Assembly (NCBI GenBank): GCA_964423665.1
Contig: CAYRFX010000001.1
Location: forward strand, 14,653 to 78,652
Direction of reading: 5' to 3'
Length of the DNA: 64,000 bases
From: HGM04593 sp964423665
GTDB lineage: Bacteria; Bacteroidota; Bacteroidia; Bacteroidales; Bacteroidaceae
Notes under the pieces: model-generated
Told to the model about the DNA's origin: nothing
The model's input: only the letters and a program-made list of their open reading frames with translations
The model's database searches: none
Shown: piece after piece, positions 34,379-42,661 of the stretch
Layout of the letters: every line of letters begins with the position of its first letter
How positions within the stretch are numbered: position 1 is the first letter of the stretch
Position numbers and translations under genes: made by a program

Positions 34379-34411
34379 GAAAAAAAAATCCGCAGTGGAA
34401 AACTGCGGATT
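34379..34411 (-). terminator. Rho-independent terminator of dnaA
   Basis: On the minus strand AATCCGCAGT and ACTGCGGATT form a 10-bp perfect stem with a 5-nt loop, followed by a run of T. It lies about 27 bp after the dnaA stop. Confidence 0.92.
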
Positions 34412-34437
34412 CAAAATGAATTTTATGATTGTTCTTT

Positions 34438-35832
34438 TTATGCACTTTGCAGTGAGAGATCAATCTCGTTAAGTTCATGGCGGAATTGCTTGTCGGTCTC
34501 TGCAAGATTGGTAATTGTCTTGCATGCATGCACCACGGTTGCGTGGTCTCTGTTGCCAATGTACTTGCCAATCTTTGATGTTGACATATCGAGATGTTTC
34601 TTTGCGAGGAACATTGCAACCTGTCTCACTAAAACTACTTCTCTTTTGCGAGAACGGGTATTGATGCTCTCGACCTCCACGCCGTAATAGCTTGATACTT
34701 TGCTTATTATATCATCTATAGTAATGGGGCGTTTCTCGTAATCGGTTACATCGCCTGTGATTTTCCGTGCAAGTGTAATATCGATATCGGCGTTGTTGAT
34801 GGCTGAGTGTGCCATGATGGACACTATAATACCTTCAAGGTCGCGTATGCTTGCATTTACATGTTCTGCGATGTATGTTATAACCTCCTCGGGGAATTTG
34901 AGACCATCTCTGCGGATTTTGCTCCTTAAGATGTTTTTGCGCAGTTCAAGGTCGGGTTTTTCAATTTCGGCGGTCATGCCCCATTTGAAACGGGTGATGA
35001 GGCGTTCTTCCATTCCTTGCAGTTGCGCGGGTGTGCGGTCTGAGGTCATAATCAACTGCTTGCCGTTGAGGTGCAGGTGGTTGAATATGTGGAAAAATGC
35101 GTTTTGTGTCTTTTCAAGCCCGGCGAATTCCTGAATATCGTCTATAATGAGAACGTCTATGCTCTGATAGAATCTCATGAAGTCGTTGAATTTCTTCTGC
35201 AGGATAGAATCGGTGTATTGAACCTGAAAAAGGTGTGCCGAAACGTACAGAACGCGGAGTTCGGGGTGCAATTCTTTTATTTTACAACCAATAGCGTTTA
35301 TAAGGTGTGTTTTTCCCACACCCGAGGCTCCGTAGATAAACAAGGGGTTGAATGCCTTTCCCGGGGTATTTGCTACACTCACTGCAACGGAGCGTGAAAG
35401 GCGGTTGCTCACGCCTTCGACAAAGTTGTCGAAGGTGTAGCGGTTTATCAGCATTGAATCGAGTTCCTGTATTGCCTCTTGGGTGGCTCTTGGGGAACTG
35501 TTGCCCGAGTTTCCTGTTTGTGTTCCTTTGCTGCCTGAGTAACTGTCTGCGCCCACCTCAATACTCAAATCATTCTCCTTGTCGGTGAGTATGCTGTACA
35601 TGAGTTTGGTGCCATAGCCCATTACTTTGAAAAGTGCCAGGCGCAGCAAGCTTATGTAATTCTCCTCGAGGTGCTCACATACATAGTTGCTCTTCACCTG
35701 AATGGTCAGGGTAGAGTCTTCGTACCTGATAGCTTTGATATCGGCAAACAAAGTGTCGAAAGTCTTCTCGGGTACATTGTCCCGAATAATTTCGAGACAC
35801 TTGTTCCATTTCTCTGTAAGTTGTGAGTTCAT
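34438..35832 (-). CDS. dnaA: Chromosomal replication initiator
   Basis: The 464-residue protein has the DnaA N-terminal domain (WNKCLEIIRDNVPEKTF), a short linker near residues 95-125, the AAA+ ATPase domain with Walker A GASGVGKTH at 168-176 and Walker B VLIIDDIQ near 229-236, and the C-terminal DNA-binding domain with the signature NRDHATVVHACKTI near 427-440. It unwinds the origin in the ATP-bound state. It has a long upstream region with hairpins and ends at a strong terminator. No recF/dnaN/gyrB neighbours are present, as is common in Bacteroidetes. Confidence 0.97.
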   Translation of the reverse strand: MNSQLTEKWNKCLEIIRDNVPEKTFDTLFADIKAIRYEDSTLTIQVKSNYVCEHLEENYISLLRLALFKVMGYGTKLMYSILTDKENDLSIEVGADSYSGSKGTQTGNSGNSSPRATQEAIQELDSMLINRYTFDNFVEGVSNRLSRSVAVSVANTPGKAFNPLFIYGASGVGKTHLINAIGCKIKELHPELRVLYVSAHLFQVQYTDSILQKKFNDFMRFYQSIDVLIIDDIQEFAGLEKTQNAFFHIFNHLHLNGKQLIMTSDRTPAQLQGMEERLITRFKWGMTAEIEKPDLELRKNILRSKIRRDGLKFPEEVITYIAEHVNASIRDLEGIIVSIMAHSAINNADIDITLARKITGDVTDYEKRPITIDDIISKVSSYYGVEVESINTRSRKREVVLVRQVAMFLAKKHLDMSTSKIGKYIGNRDHATVVHACKTITNLAETDKQFRHELNEIDLSLQSA

Positions 35833-36037
35833 CGAAAATAAATGTTTTTGCTTGTTTTTGAAGATTCAAACAACCATCGGTATTCTTTTTATGAACTCGA
35901 TGGTTGCGTGGGGAGAACCTTAACCTCCTTTCGGCGGAGCCGGTGAAGATTGCGCCTCCCGTTGTATCTTTCCTTATGCAAATATCATAAAAGAAAAAAG
36001 AAAAAACAAATGCAAAAATGTTGATGTTTTTTTTGCA

Positions 36038-36070
36038 TTTATAACCCACTGTTTTTCAGTGGGTTATAAA
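36038..36070. repeat. Perfect 14-bp inverted repeat
   Basis: TTTATAACCCACTG (36038-36051) and its inverse (36057-36070) enclose a 5-nt T loop. Neither side has a T-run suited to termination, apart from an upstream T-run on the plus strand. It lies in the region upstream of dnaA; function unknown. Confidence 0.8.
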
Positions 36071-36375
36071 TGGTGCTCTATTAAAGTTTGCTGTAATGAT
36101 AAAATTTTTATCTTATTGATTATCAGCTATATGATAGTGTGGTTGAATATAGTAGCTTTTCACTTGTGCAACATAAATATCCCTTTTTGCGGTTCTTGAA
36201 AATGATTTTTGCAAATGACGGTTGGCGCCAGTTGTCTTAGCTTTCTAATTGGAATTATTCTAAATAAGACTGAAAGTTTTGTTATTTGATAAATATTTCT
36301 TGCTCAAAAAATGGCTAATAAAAAGATAGGAAAATCCTTGTTTTTTTGAAAATGATATATGGTGTGTTGCTCTTT

Positions 36376-36421
36376 TTGCAAGAAAAGAAATCGGTTGTGC
36401 AACACCCTGTTGCACAACCGA
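36376..36421 (-). terminator. Terminator of the interrupted barrel gene
   Basis: TCGGTTGTGCAAC (36391-36403) pairs perfectly with 36409-36421. Read on the minus strand the stem is followed by a T-rich tail (atttcttttcttg). It lies 25 bp beyond the TGA at 36446, which supports the longer reading of the barrel gene. Confidence 0.85.
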
Positions 36422-36445
36422 TACATGTTTGTGAAGTGGAAAATA

Positions 36446-37156
36446 TCAGAATCGTATAGAGAGATACACTTTAACAGCGTTGGTCTTCAACTTGACCTTC
36501 TCATTCTCATCGCTAATGGGCAGGTGCTCCTCTACGCCGTCCGGAACGAGACCTTCGGCAATCTTGGATGTCATATCTTTATATTTGCCTTTTCCCTGGC
36601 GCATCTCAACACCCACGCCAATCTAGCGCCAAGAAGCCTCAATACCATAGTCGAGGAAGGGAACAAAACTTGTGCTTACCTCATCGTCATTGATAAATAC
36701 CGATGCTGAGGGGGTTACATGAAAATATGCATTCAAACGCCAATCTCCAAAAGGTCTCACAGTGATAGAGGGACCGATGGCGAGACCAAGATCTACCTGA
36801 TGAATGCCGAGCTCGGGCACCTCTCCGCCATCAAGATAATCCTCATATTCGTCTTTGAAGGCTTCCTTCCACTCATCGCTTTCTTCGTATTTTACATAAT
36901 TGACGCTGGTACCAAGGTCAATTGCGAATTTTATGCGGTCGGCTATGGGCTCTTTGTGCAGATAAATACACCAATTCTTGGAGAGATTGAAACCCATCTT
37001 CTGTTCAAGTTCCAATCCGTTTTCATACTCCAATGTTTGGAATGTGTAACCTAAACGCAATGGACTTTTGTGCTTCCAGAAGTCGTAATTACTTTGTGCT
37101 GAAAGGTTTGCGGCAAACAGCATGGCGATTGCCACAATAAAAAAGAGCTTTTTCAT
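36446..37156 (-). pseudogene. Outer-membrane beta-barrel protein interrupted by an in-frame TAG
   Basis: A signal peptide (FFIVAIAMLFAANLSAQ) begins at the ATG at 37156. The frame stops at a TAG (36623-36625) after GIEASWR, residue 177. The same frame then runs a further 58 codons, from IGVGVEMRQGKGKYKD to KVYLSIRF and a TGA at 36446. The ending in alternating residues and a terminal phenylalanine is what an outer-membrane barrel should have, so the TAG probably truncates a real gene. TAG ends a normal gene elsewhere in the window, so general recoding is unlikely. Alternatives are a sequencing error, a recent nonsense mutation or suppression. The family is not identified; it resembles small opacity/porin-type barrels. 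Confidence 0.75.
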
Positions 37157-37181
37157 ATTTTATGATTTTAGTTAATGATTG

Positions 37182-37189
37182 CAAATATA
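37182..37189 (-). promoter_or_regulatory. -7 box of the barrel gene
   Basis: TATATTTG on the minus strand fits TAnnTTTG and lies 25 bp before the ATG. The -33 element is not clear. Confidence 0.45.
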
Positions 37190-37245
37190 TATAAATAATT
37201 TGCAAATTGTCTTTTGAAAGCACCTTTTTTATTGCTGTTTTTTCG

Positions 37246-39057
37246 TCAAGCCAGTTCAAGGTTAAGTCCTTTACGCAGTTTTTCTATTGCGGGGTTCTTT
37301 TCTCGCAATATTTCGTATTGCTTTGTGCGGTCATAAACGTGTCGTTGTACTGCCACCTTGTTTATGCTGATGTTCATCTTTAGAATAGCTCCTCCCAGGA
37401 ATTTGCTCATTCCGCGTGTGATTTTTGCGGACTGCTCCTCGAACATCTGGGCAACCATTTGGTTATCAACGCGTATGGTGAAGCTGTTGTCGTTCTCCTT
37501 TTGAGGTATTATGAGCTTCATTCTTTCGGTCAGCGCACGCTCTCTTTCCGGCAATTCAAGGGCAAATGAGGTCCATGCCTGTGCCAGCGTCTCCGATGTT
37601 GTTCCTTTGGACTCATTGGTTGCTTCCGCCTCCTTTGTAATATGTGCCGTTTGTGTTGCAGCTTGGGAGGTGGTGTCGTTGTCGAGTGTGGTTCTTGCTC
37701 TGCGGAACATGCCACCTATGCCTTGAGCAGGCTGATCTGTTCTTTTAAGAGCTTCGGGACGTCCTTGCACAGGGGCGGGGCGTTCCTGTTGTGGACGCTG
37801 TGCGGGGGCGGTCTCTTGCTTTGCGATGTTCTGTGTGGCGGCGGGTGCTGCTGCCTGTGTCGCTGCCGGCGTTTCTTTGGCTGTGCCGGTTTGTGTCTCT
37901 TCTGTTTTGTTGAATATGGGTTTTAATATCTTAGGGCCACGCCCCCCATCTTCATTGTCGTCTCCCGTTGTGAGCTGCGACAATTGTATGAGTGTGAGCT
38001 CCACAAGTAGTCGTTTGTTGCGGCTTGTGCGGTAGTTCAGCTCGCAGTTGTTGCATAGTTTTATTGCCTTGAAAAGCATTTTCGGGGTGCACTTTGCTGC
38101 TTGGCTCACATATCTCTTGCGCAGTTCGTCGCTACCCTCGAACAGCGGTGCTGTAACGGGGTCTCCGTTTACAAGCAGGTCGCGCATGTGGGCTGCCAGC
38201 CCTTCAATAAATATGCTTCCTTCAAAGCCTTTGCTAAGCACCTCATTAAAAAGGAGTAGGGCTTGTGAGGTGCTTGCGTTCAATATGTGGTCGGTGAGCT
38301 TGAAATAGTATTCATAATCAAGAACATTCAGGCTTTCTATGACTTTCGCATAGCTTAGCTCGCCTTGCGTGAAGCTGACCATTTGGTCGAAAAGAGAAAG
38401 TGCATCGCGCATGCAACCATCTGATTTCCGTGCGATTATGCGCAAAGCCTCAAACTCGCTGTTTATTCCCTCTTTCCCGGCAATGCTTTGCAGGTGGTTT
38501 ATGATATCGGCAGTGTCGATGCGGCTGAAATCATAAATTTGGCAACGAGATAGTATCGTGGGAATGATTTTATGTTTTTCTGTGGTGGCAAGAATGAAGA
38601 TTGCATGTGCCGGTGGCTCTTCCAATGTCTTAAGGAAGGCGTTGAACGCAGCTTGAGACAGCATATGAACCTCGTCGATGATATATACCTTGTATTTTCC
38701 TATCTGTGGCGGTATGCGCACTTGTTCGTTAAGGGAGCGTATATCTTCTACCGAGTTGTTGCTGGCAGCGTCGAGCTCGTATATTGAGAAGGAGCGCTGC
38801 TCGTTGAATGAACGGCACGATTCGCATTCGTTGCACGGCTCGCCATTTTGCGTGTGGTTCATACAGTTTATTGTCTTTGCGAAAATGCGGGCACAGGTGG
38901 TTTTACCCACTCCGCGTGGTCCGCAGAAGAGATAAGCGTGTGCCAATTTGCCGGTTTGTATCGCATTTTTCAATGTTGTTGTGAGCGATTTCTGTGCTAC
39001 AACGGTTTCAAACGTGTCGGGGCGATATTTGCGTGCGGAAACGATGTAATTCTCCAT
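37246..39057 (-). CDS. dnaX: DNA polymerase III gamma/tau subunit
   Basis: The 603-residue protein has Walker A GPRGVGKTT at 46-54, a zinc module with C-CNECESC spacing near residues 66-82, Walker B IIDEVHM near 125 and the sensor region TTEKHKIIPTILSRCQ near 157-172. The clamp-loader collar follows at roughly 215-370. A low-complexity Ala/Thr/Gln/Pro linker (about 385-470) leads to a C-terminal tau-type domain. It loads the sliding clamp and ties polymerase to helicase. It has its own promoter and is divergent from the DivIC/FtsB-like gene. Confidence 0.95.
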   Translation of the reverse strand: MENYIVSARKYRPDTFETVVAQKSLTTTLKNAIQTGKLAHAYLFCGPRGVGKTTCARIFAKTINCMNHTQNGEPCNECESCRSFNEQRSFSIYELDAASNNSVEDIRSLNEQVRIPPQIGKYKVYIIDEVHMLSQAAFNAFLKTLEEPPAHAIFILATTEKHKIIPTILSRCQIYDFSRIDTADIINHLQSIAGKEGINSEFEALRIIARKSDGCMRDALSLFDQMVSFTQGELSYAKVIESLNVLDYEYYFKLTDHILNASTSQALLLFNEVLSKGFEGSIFIEGLAAHMRDLLVNGDPVTAPLFEGSDELRKRYVSQAAKCTPKMLFKAIKLCNNCELNYRTSRNKRLLVELTLIQLSQLTTGDDNEDGGRGPKILKPIFNKTEETQTGTAKETPAATQAAAPAATQNIAKQETAPAQRPQQERPAPVQGRPEALKRTDQPAQGIGGMFRRARTTLDNDTTSQAATQTAHITKEAEATNESKGTTSETLAQAWTSFALELPERERALTERMKLIIPQKENDNSFTIRVDNQMVAQMFEEQSAKITRGMSKFLGGAILKMNISINKVAVQRHVYDRTKQYEILREKNPAIEKLRKGLNLELA

Positions 39058-39108
39058 TTCTTTCTAATAGTTTACAATTTCAGATTATGCATTCTTGCGC
39101 ATCTATTG

Positions 39109-39139
39109 CAAAAATAGTGCAATCTTTGTGAGATGCAAA
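39109..39139 (-). promoter_or_regulatory. Promoter of dnaX
   Basis: On the minus strand TTTTG (39140-39136), 19 bases, TATTTTTG (39116-39109) matches the Bacteroidetes consensus fully. Start would be near 39103, giving a leader of about 45 nt. Confidence 0.75.
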
Positions 39140-39190
39140 ATAAAAAGTTCACCATCTTTCTTATCTTTTGGTAAAAACTGCGAATATGCG

Positions 39191-39240
39191 TCTGTCAATT
39201 GTAAAAAAGTGCTACCTTTGTATATAAAGTGCTACCTTTG
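39191..39240 (+). promoter_or_regulatory. Tandemly duplicated -7 box before the DivIC/FtsB-like gene
   Basis: TACCTTTG occurs at 39213-39220 and again at 39233-39240 inside a 20-bp direct repeat (aagtgctacctttgtatat). A -33-like TCTG lies at 39191-39194. The first copy has the better spacing; the second would start transcription 20 bp later. Confidence 0.65.
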
Positions 39241-39326
39241 TATATGATGTTAATATGGATTGGTGTGTAGAATGCCCGTTATCGCTACATCTGTAATTTA
39301 TTTATGATATTTAATATTAGTTGTGT

Positions 39327-39626
39327 ATGAATGACAGTATCGCTAAATTTATCACTTGGGTTGTGATGAATAAATTTTGGTTTGTAACCATTACCTTTCT
39401 TCTCATACTGCTTTTTTTTGATGAGCATAATCTGATTAAACATTTTCAGAATCAGAAAGAGATTGCAACTCTAAAATCGGAAGTAGAGGATTTGAGACAT
39501 GAGCTGGAGGTCCTGACTCATAAATCGAATGAGCTTCACAAGGACTTAGAGATTATGGAGAAGGTTGCTCGCGAAAAGTATGGCATGCACAAGGAGGGTG
39601 AAGAGATTTTTATTATAGAGGAATAA
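39327..39626 (+). CDS. DivIC/FtsB-like septum formation initiator
   Basis: The 99-residue protein begins at ATG 39327 and has a short cytoplasmic N-terminus, one membrane span near residues 17-31 (FWFVTITFLLILLFF) and a heptad-rich coiled coil near 38-80, ending with the family motif AREKYGMHKEGEEIFII. It would join the divisome as a partner of FtsL/FtsQ. Eight bases separate it from the next gene, a small membrane protein with which it is probably co-transcribed. Confidence 0.88.
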   Translation: MNDSIAKFITWVVMNKFWFVTITFLLILLFFDEHNLIKHFQNQKEIATLKSEVEDLRHELEVLTHKSNELHKDLEIMEKVAREKYGMHKEGEEIFIIEE

Positions 39627-39634
39627 GTTGCGGT

Positions 39635-39988
39635 ATGAATAAGATGAAAGTAATCTCAGTGTGTAATTCCTTGTCGTGGGTGGCCCTTGTCTTTGGAGCG
39701 TTGGGGCGTATGTTTGTCCCCGAAGTGGCTGCATGGGTGTTTCTTGTAGCGGCTCTCTGTCTTGCTGTTACGCAATTCCTCCTTCGTGTGCGTGGGGGTA
39801 ATTTTGTGCTTAAAAGATTGGTGCTTCAACAACAGATTGCAGGTGTTGTACTTGTTGCCGCAGGTGTGCTTATGTTTACTCACACGCGTAATGAATGGAT
39901 TGTTGTGATGTTTGTGGGTACTTTACTGCAGTTATATACAGCATTTAGAATTCCACAGGAGATGGAAAAACAGAATGTGGATAAATAA
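39635..39988 (+). CDS. Small four-span membrane protein of unknown function
   Basis: The 117-residue protein has about four hydrophobic segments (residues 6-24, 28-48, 66-82 and 88-106) and a polar C-terminus. I do not recognise a family beyond a general resemblance to small Bacteroidales proteins encoded after DivIC. The neighbouring divisome gene suggests a possible link to the envelope, but nothing in the sequence proves it. It ends just before a strong bidirectional terminator. Confidence 0.75.
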   Translation: MNKMKVISVCNSLSWVALVFGALGRMFVPEVAAWVFLVAALCLAVTQFLLRVRGGNFVLKRLVLQQQIAGVVLVAAGVLMFTHTRNEWIVVMFVGTLLQLYTAFRIPQEMEKQNVDK

Positions 39989-40022
39989 AAATATTTGATT
40001 CTCTTTTTACCACGATTGCGGG

Positions 40023-40076
40023 TATATACAACACAGCAGGAGGTTCTTATGGGAACCTCCTGCTGTGTTGTATATA
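40023..40076. terminator. Bidirectional terminator with 24-bp perfect arms
   Basis: Arms at 40023-40046 and 40053-40076 are perfectly complementary over a 6-nt loop. It lies between the convergent ends of the small membrane protein (39988) and the OmpA-type gene (40089). Confidence 0.92.
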
Positions 40077-40088
40077 AGTAATAAAGAA

Positions 40089-41258
40089 TTACTTGTTTAT
40101 GAAATGTACTGTCTGGCTATCCTCGCCCATGTCCTGAGTCTTGACTGTGAGGCGGTCGGCGTTGATAGAGTAGCGGTTGATAAGGATATCCTTAACCTTG
40201 TTTGCACGGTTCTCGGCAATTTCTGCTTTGGTTGAGTTTGTGTTACCCACAATATCCATTTTGTATTCTGAGTTCTCTTTCAGCATTTTTGCAATGTTCG
40301 AGATATTAACCATCTGCAACTCTTGGTTGAATGTATCCTTGCCATCGTAGAATACAACGTAGGGTACCAGAACGTTGTCTTTCTCGGCGGGGATTACAAC
40401 AATCTGCTCTTTGGGCTCGTTCTTGTCCATCTGCTGTGTCTTTACGGCTGCTATGTAGTCGTTGAGCGCGGCATACTGGCTTGCAGAGATTGCGTGCACG
40501 GTTTTGAAACCTTGTTTGCCTATTCTCCACTTCAAACCGATTCTTGCAGAGCAAATGCCATCAAAGTCTGTGCCTCTGTTATCCTGTCCGTCGAATGTGG
40601 CACTGGTGATGGTTCCGTTGATGTCGAGGTTGATACCGAGTCTCTTGCATATGTTGTATGTTGTAGAGATACCACCTCTGCCGGCAAACAATGTGCGGTC
40701 GTCAATACCTTTTCTTTCAATGGTAGATAGGGCGGCAATTCCGATGTATGCCTCAACATCCCATCTCTTGAAGTCGCGTTTCTCTTTTGAGAATGCGTTG
40801 ATGAGGTCAATCATGAAATCGGCATTCAAAGAGTAGTATTTAATGTCCTGGTCGTAACCATTGCTTGTATCAACACCTTTGTTTTCGAGGTACTCCTTGC
40901 GGGGGTCGGTGTAGTGGTTGGGGTAGCGACCACCTATGTTGCTGTTCCAGCCAAGCAGTCTGTTGCCATCTACACTAACTCGTATGCCGAATACGGGTGT
41001 GATTTGCTTGCCTACAGCTACCGAGAATCCATGTTTTACTCTGTCGCCAAATGAGAGCGAGCTGTCATCTTCTCCCAGCAGCATTGCTCCGCCAAAAGAG
41101 CCCTGTACATACCAGTTGTCAAAGAAAGACGATTTGTAGAGTGTCTTGTAATCGACACTTACTGTTTCTGTTTTTGTTGTTGTCTCAACATATTTTTCTT
41201 GTGCGTATGTTGAGAAACTAACAGCCAATAAAAGAGATAATATTGCAAACTTTTTCAT
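40089..41258 (-). CDS. OmpA-family outer-membrane protein
   Basis: The 389-residue protein has a signal peptide (FAILSLLLAVSFSTYAQ), an N-terminal beta-barrel of about 230 residues and a C-terminal OmpA/MotB-like peptidoglycan-binding domain (about 290-385) with DIVGNTNSTKAEIAENRANKV. It would anchor the outer membrane to the cell wall. It is paralogous to the gene just upstream (24 bp apart), so the two are probably co-transcribed. Such tandem pairs are seen in oral and gut Bacteroidales and may form heterotrimers, which is known for the Porphyromonas gingivalis pair. Confidence 0.9.
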   Translation of the reverse strand: MKKFAILSLLLAVSFSTYAQEKYVETTTKTETVSVDYKTLYKSSFFDNWYVQGSFGGAMLLGEDDSSLSFGDRVKHGFSVAVGKQITPVFGIRVSVDGNRLLGWNSNIGGRYPNHYTDPRKEYLENKGVDTSNGYDQDIKYYSLNADFMIDLINAFSKEKRDFKRWDVEAYIGIAALSTIERKGIDDRTLFAGRGGISTTYNICKRLGINLDINGTITSATFDGQDNRGTDFDGICSARIGLKWRIGKQGFKTVHAISASQYAALNDYIAAVKTQQMDKNEPKEQIVVIPAEKDNVLVPYVVFYDGKDTFNQELQMVNISNIAKMLKENSEYKMDIVGNTNSTKAEIAENRANKVKDILINRYSINADRLTVKTQDMGEDSQTVHFINK

Positions 41259-41282
41259 GTTATTCCTATTTTATAATTCTTA

Positions 41283-42515
41283 TTACTTCTCAACAATAGT
41301 CATCACAACTACACGGTTCCAACGGAAATCCTCGTCGTAAACGCGTTCTGTATCACCCTTTGCATTTGTTTCTATGCGGTCCTCTGCAATTCCACACACT
41401 TCTATGAGGTATTTCTTTACAGAATTAACACGCTTCTGGCTAAGACGCATGTTGTACTCGGGATATGCTGTCTCTTTGTCGGCGTAACCGGTCAGCATAA
41501 CTTTTGCGTCTTTATTGTTCTTCAAATATTCGGCAAATTTATTGATTTGGGGTTTCTGTCCCTTTTCAATGTATGACTTGTCAATGAAGAATCGTACAAC
41601 AAAGGGTGCGATGACCTCTTTTGCAGCGGCCTTAACTTCTTTTATGCGTTTAGGCTGGGGAATGAATGTGTTCTCGTAAATAACGGGGATATTAACATCA
41701 ACCTTTGAGGGCTCGCCACCGAAGTGGTAGCTCAAGCCGAGGCTTGCTGCTGCAAGAAAATCAAGTTTCTTGTAGTCGTTTCCAATCTCTCCACCAACAA
41801 CACCATCGAATGACTCGTTGAGGAAGTTTGCCTGCAAATCACCCATGATTGACCATCTCTTGCTGATTCTATAGTCGATTTGTGTGCCGGCTTTAACTCC
41901 CAAAGTGGCGTTGTGCCCGAATCCTTGTTTGTTGAAAGCGTATGTGAAGGTGGGACCTGCGTAAAGTTGTACACCCCATTTGCTGTCTTTCTTGAACCAT
42001 TTGATAACATCGGTCATGGCAGCAACATTGAGATCCATATATGTGAATTTTCTGCGGAAATATGCAAGACCATTCTTCTCTATTATGTATTGCATTGTAC
42101 CATCGGAATAGTCGAAAGAGTTCAATGGCTTCCCGTAAATTGCACCTGCGAGGTAGTAGGCGCTGATTTTTCCTAAACCAATCTGTCCTCTGATACCGAA
42201 GTAATCGTTAAACCAAAAGCCGGTAGAAACCTGTATTCTGCCTCTTCTGCGGTCCAAGAAATTGTTCACTTTGTCGTTGCCCTCGGCTGCAATGGAATTT
42301 GCACCTATGCCGAATGACACGAACCAGTTCTTTGCATTGAGTGCAGCATCGTCTGCTACAATAAGTTCGGTGGAATCTCCCAACGCAGCGGCAAGGCTGC
42401 TCAGACGTGATTCGCGGATAGTCTCCGTTTTGATTACCTGTGCCTCAGCCCAGCTTGAAACAAGCAGGAACGCTGCTGCAGCAAGGAACGTCTTGAAAAA
42501 ACTTAAATTGTTCAT
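41283..42515 (-). CDS. OmpA-family outer-membrane protein (tandem paralogue)
   Basis: The 410-residue protein carries a signal peptide (LAAAAFLLVSSWAEAQ), a barrel part with repeated aromatic strand ends, and a C-terminal OmpA-like domain with VMLTGYADKETAYPEYNMRLSQKRV. It is the first gene of the pair and has a likely promoter at about 42567. It is similar in plan to the next gene, with differences in the loops. A stabilising role between outer membrane and peptidoglycan is inferred from the domain. Confidence 0.9.
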   Translation of the reverse strand: MNNLSFFKTFLAAAAFLLVSSWAEAQVIKTETIRESRLSSLAAALGDSTELIVADDAALNAKNWFVSFGIGANSIAAEGNDKVNNFLDRRRGRIQVSTGFWFNDYFGIRGQIGLGKISAYYLAGAIYGKPLNSFDYSDGTMQYIIEKNGLAYFRRKFTYMDLNVAAMTDVIKWFKKDSKWGVQLYAGPTFTYAFNKQGFGHNATLGVKAGTQIDYRISKRWSIMGDLQANFLNESFDGVVGGEIGNDYKKLDFLAAASLGLSYHFGGEPSKVDVNIPVIYENTFIPQPKRIKEVKAAAKEVIAPFVVRFFIDKSYIEKGQKPQINKFAEYLKNNKDAKVMLTGYADKETAYPEYNMRLSQKRVNSVKKYLIEVCGIAEDRIETNAKGDTERVYDEDFRWNRVVVMTIVEK

Positions 42516-42566
42516 TTTTCTAAAAATTTATATTTTTTTGTTTTGTTAAAAGTCGTATAGAGGGGA

Positions 42567-42574
42567 CAAAGGTA
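42567..42574 (-). promoter_or_regulatory. -7 box upstream of the OmpA pair
   Basis: TACCTTTG on the minus strand fits TAnnTTTG; the -33 element is weak. Transcription would start near 42560 with a leader of about 45 nt. Confidence 0.5.
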
Positions 42575-42661
42575 TAAAAAAAATATATTTATTGAAATAT
42601 TAATTAATTAATTTCAATTTTCCTTCGTTAGGAAACATGCATTTGCTGTGGGAGAATGCTG

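Larger units (their letters stand above)
34047..34437. other. Intergenic region between dnaA and nrdJ
   Basis: The stretch contains the nrdJ promoter near 34105-34135 and the dnaA terminator at 34379-34411. The remaining sequence is AT-rich with no credible gene. No cluster of DnaA boxes (TTATCCACA) was recognised, although single ttgataa-like matches occur near 34193. Confidence 0.65.
35833..36445. other. Long intergenic region upstream of dnaA
   Basis: No gene is seen in this 613-bp region once the barrel-gene reading frame is extended to 36446. It holds a dnaA leader with an 8-bp pairing (35872-35879 with 35898-35905), a purine-rich ggagg-containing stem near 35925-35940, a perfect 14-bp inverted repeat at 36038-36070, and an AT-rich part at 36071-36360. 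The barrel gene's terminator is at its right end. An origin of replication here is possible but I see no DnaA-box cluster. Confidence 0.6.

Noticed and set aside
34155..34619. 154-codon open frame overlapping the end of dnaA on the same strand
   Set aside because: It runs across the dnaA 3' end and terminator in another frame, has no start signal and reads as a low-complexity shadow; dnaA explains the region.
35833..36445. Origin of replication upstream of dnaA
   Set aside because: I could not find a cluster of DnaA boxes or the expected gene neighbours; AT-richness and hairpins alone are not enough.
36623..36625. TAG recoded as an amino acid throughout the genome
   Set aside because: Another convincing gene in the window (27805-29775) ends with TAG at the expected protein end, so general reassignment is unlikely.
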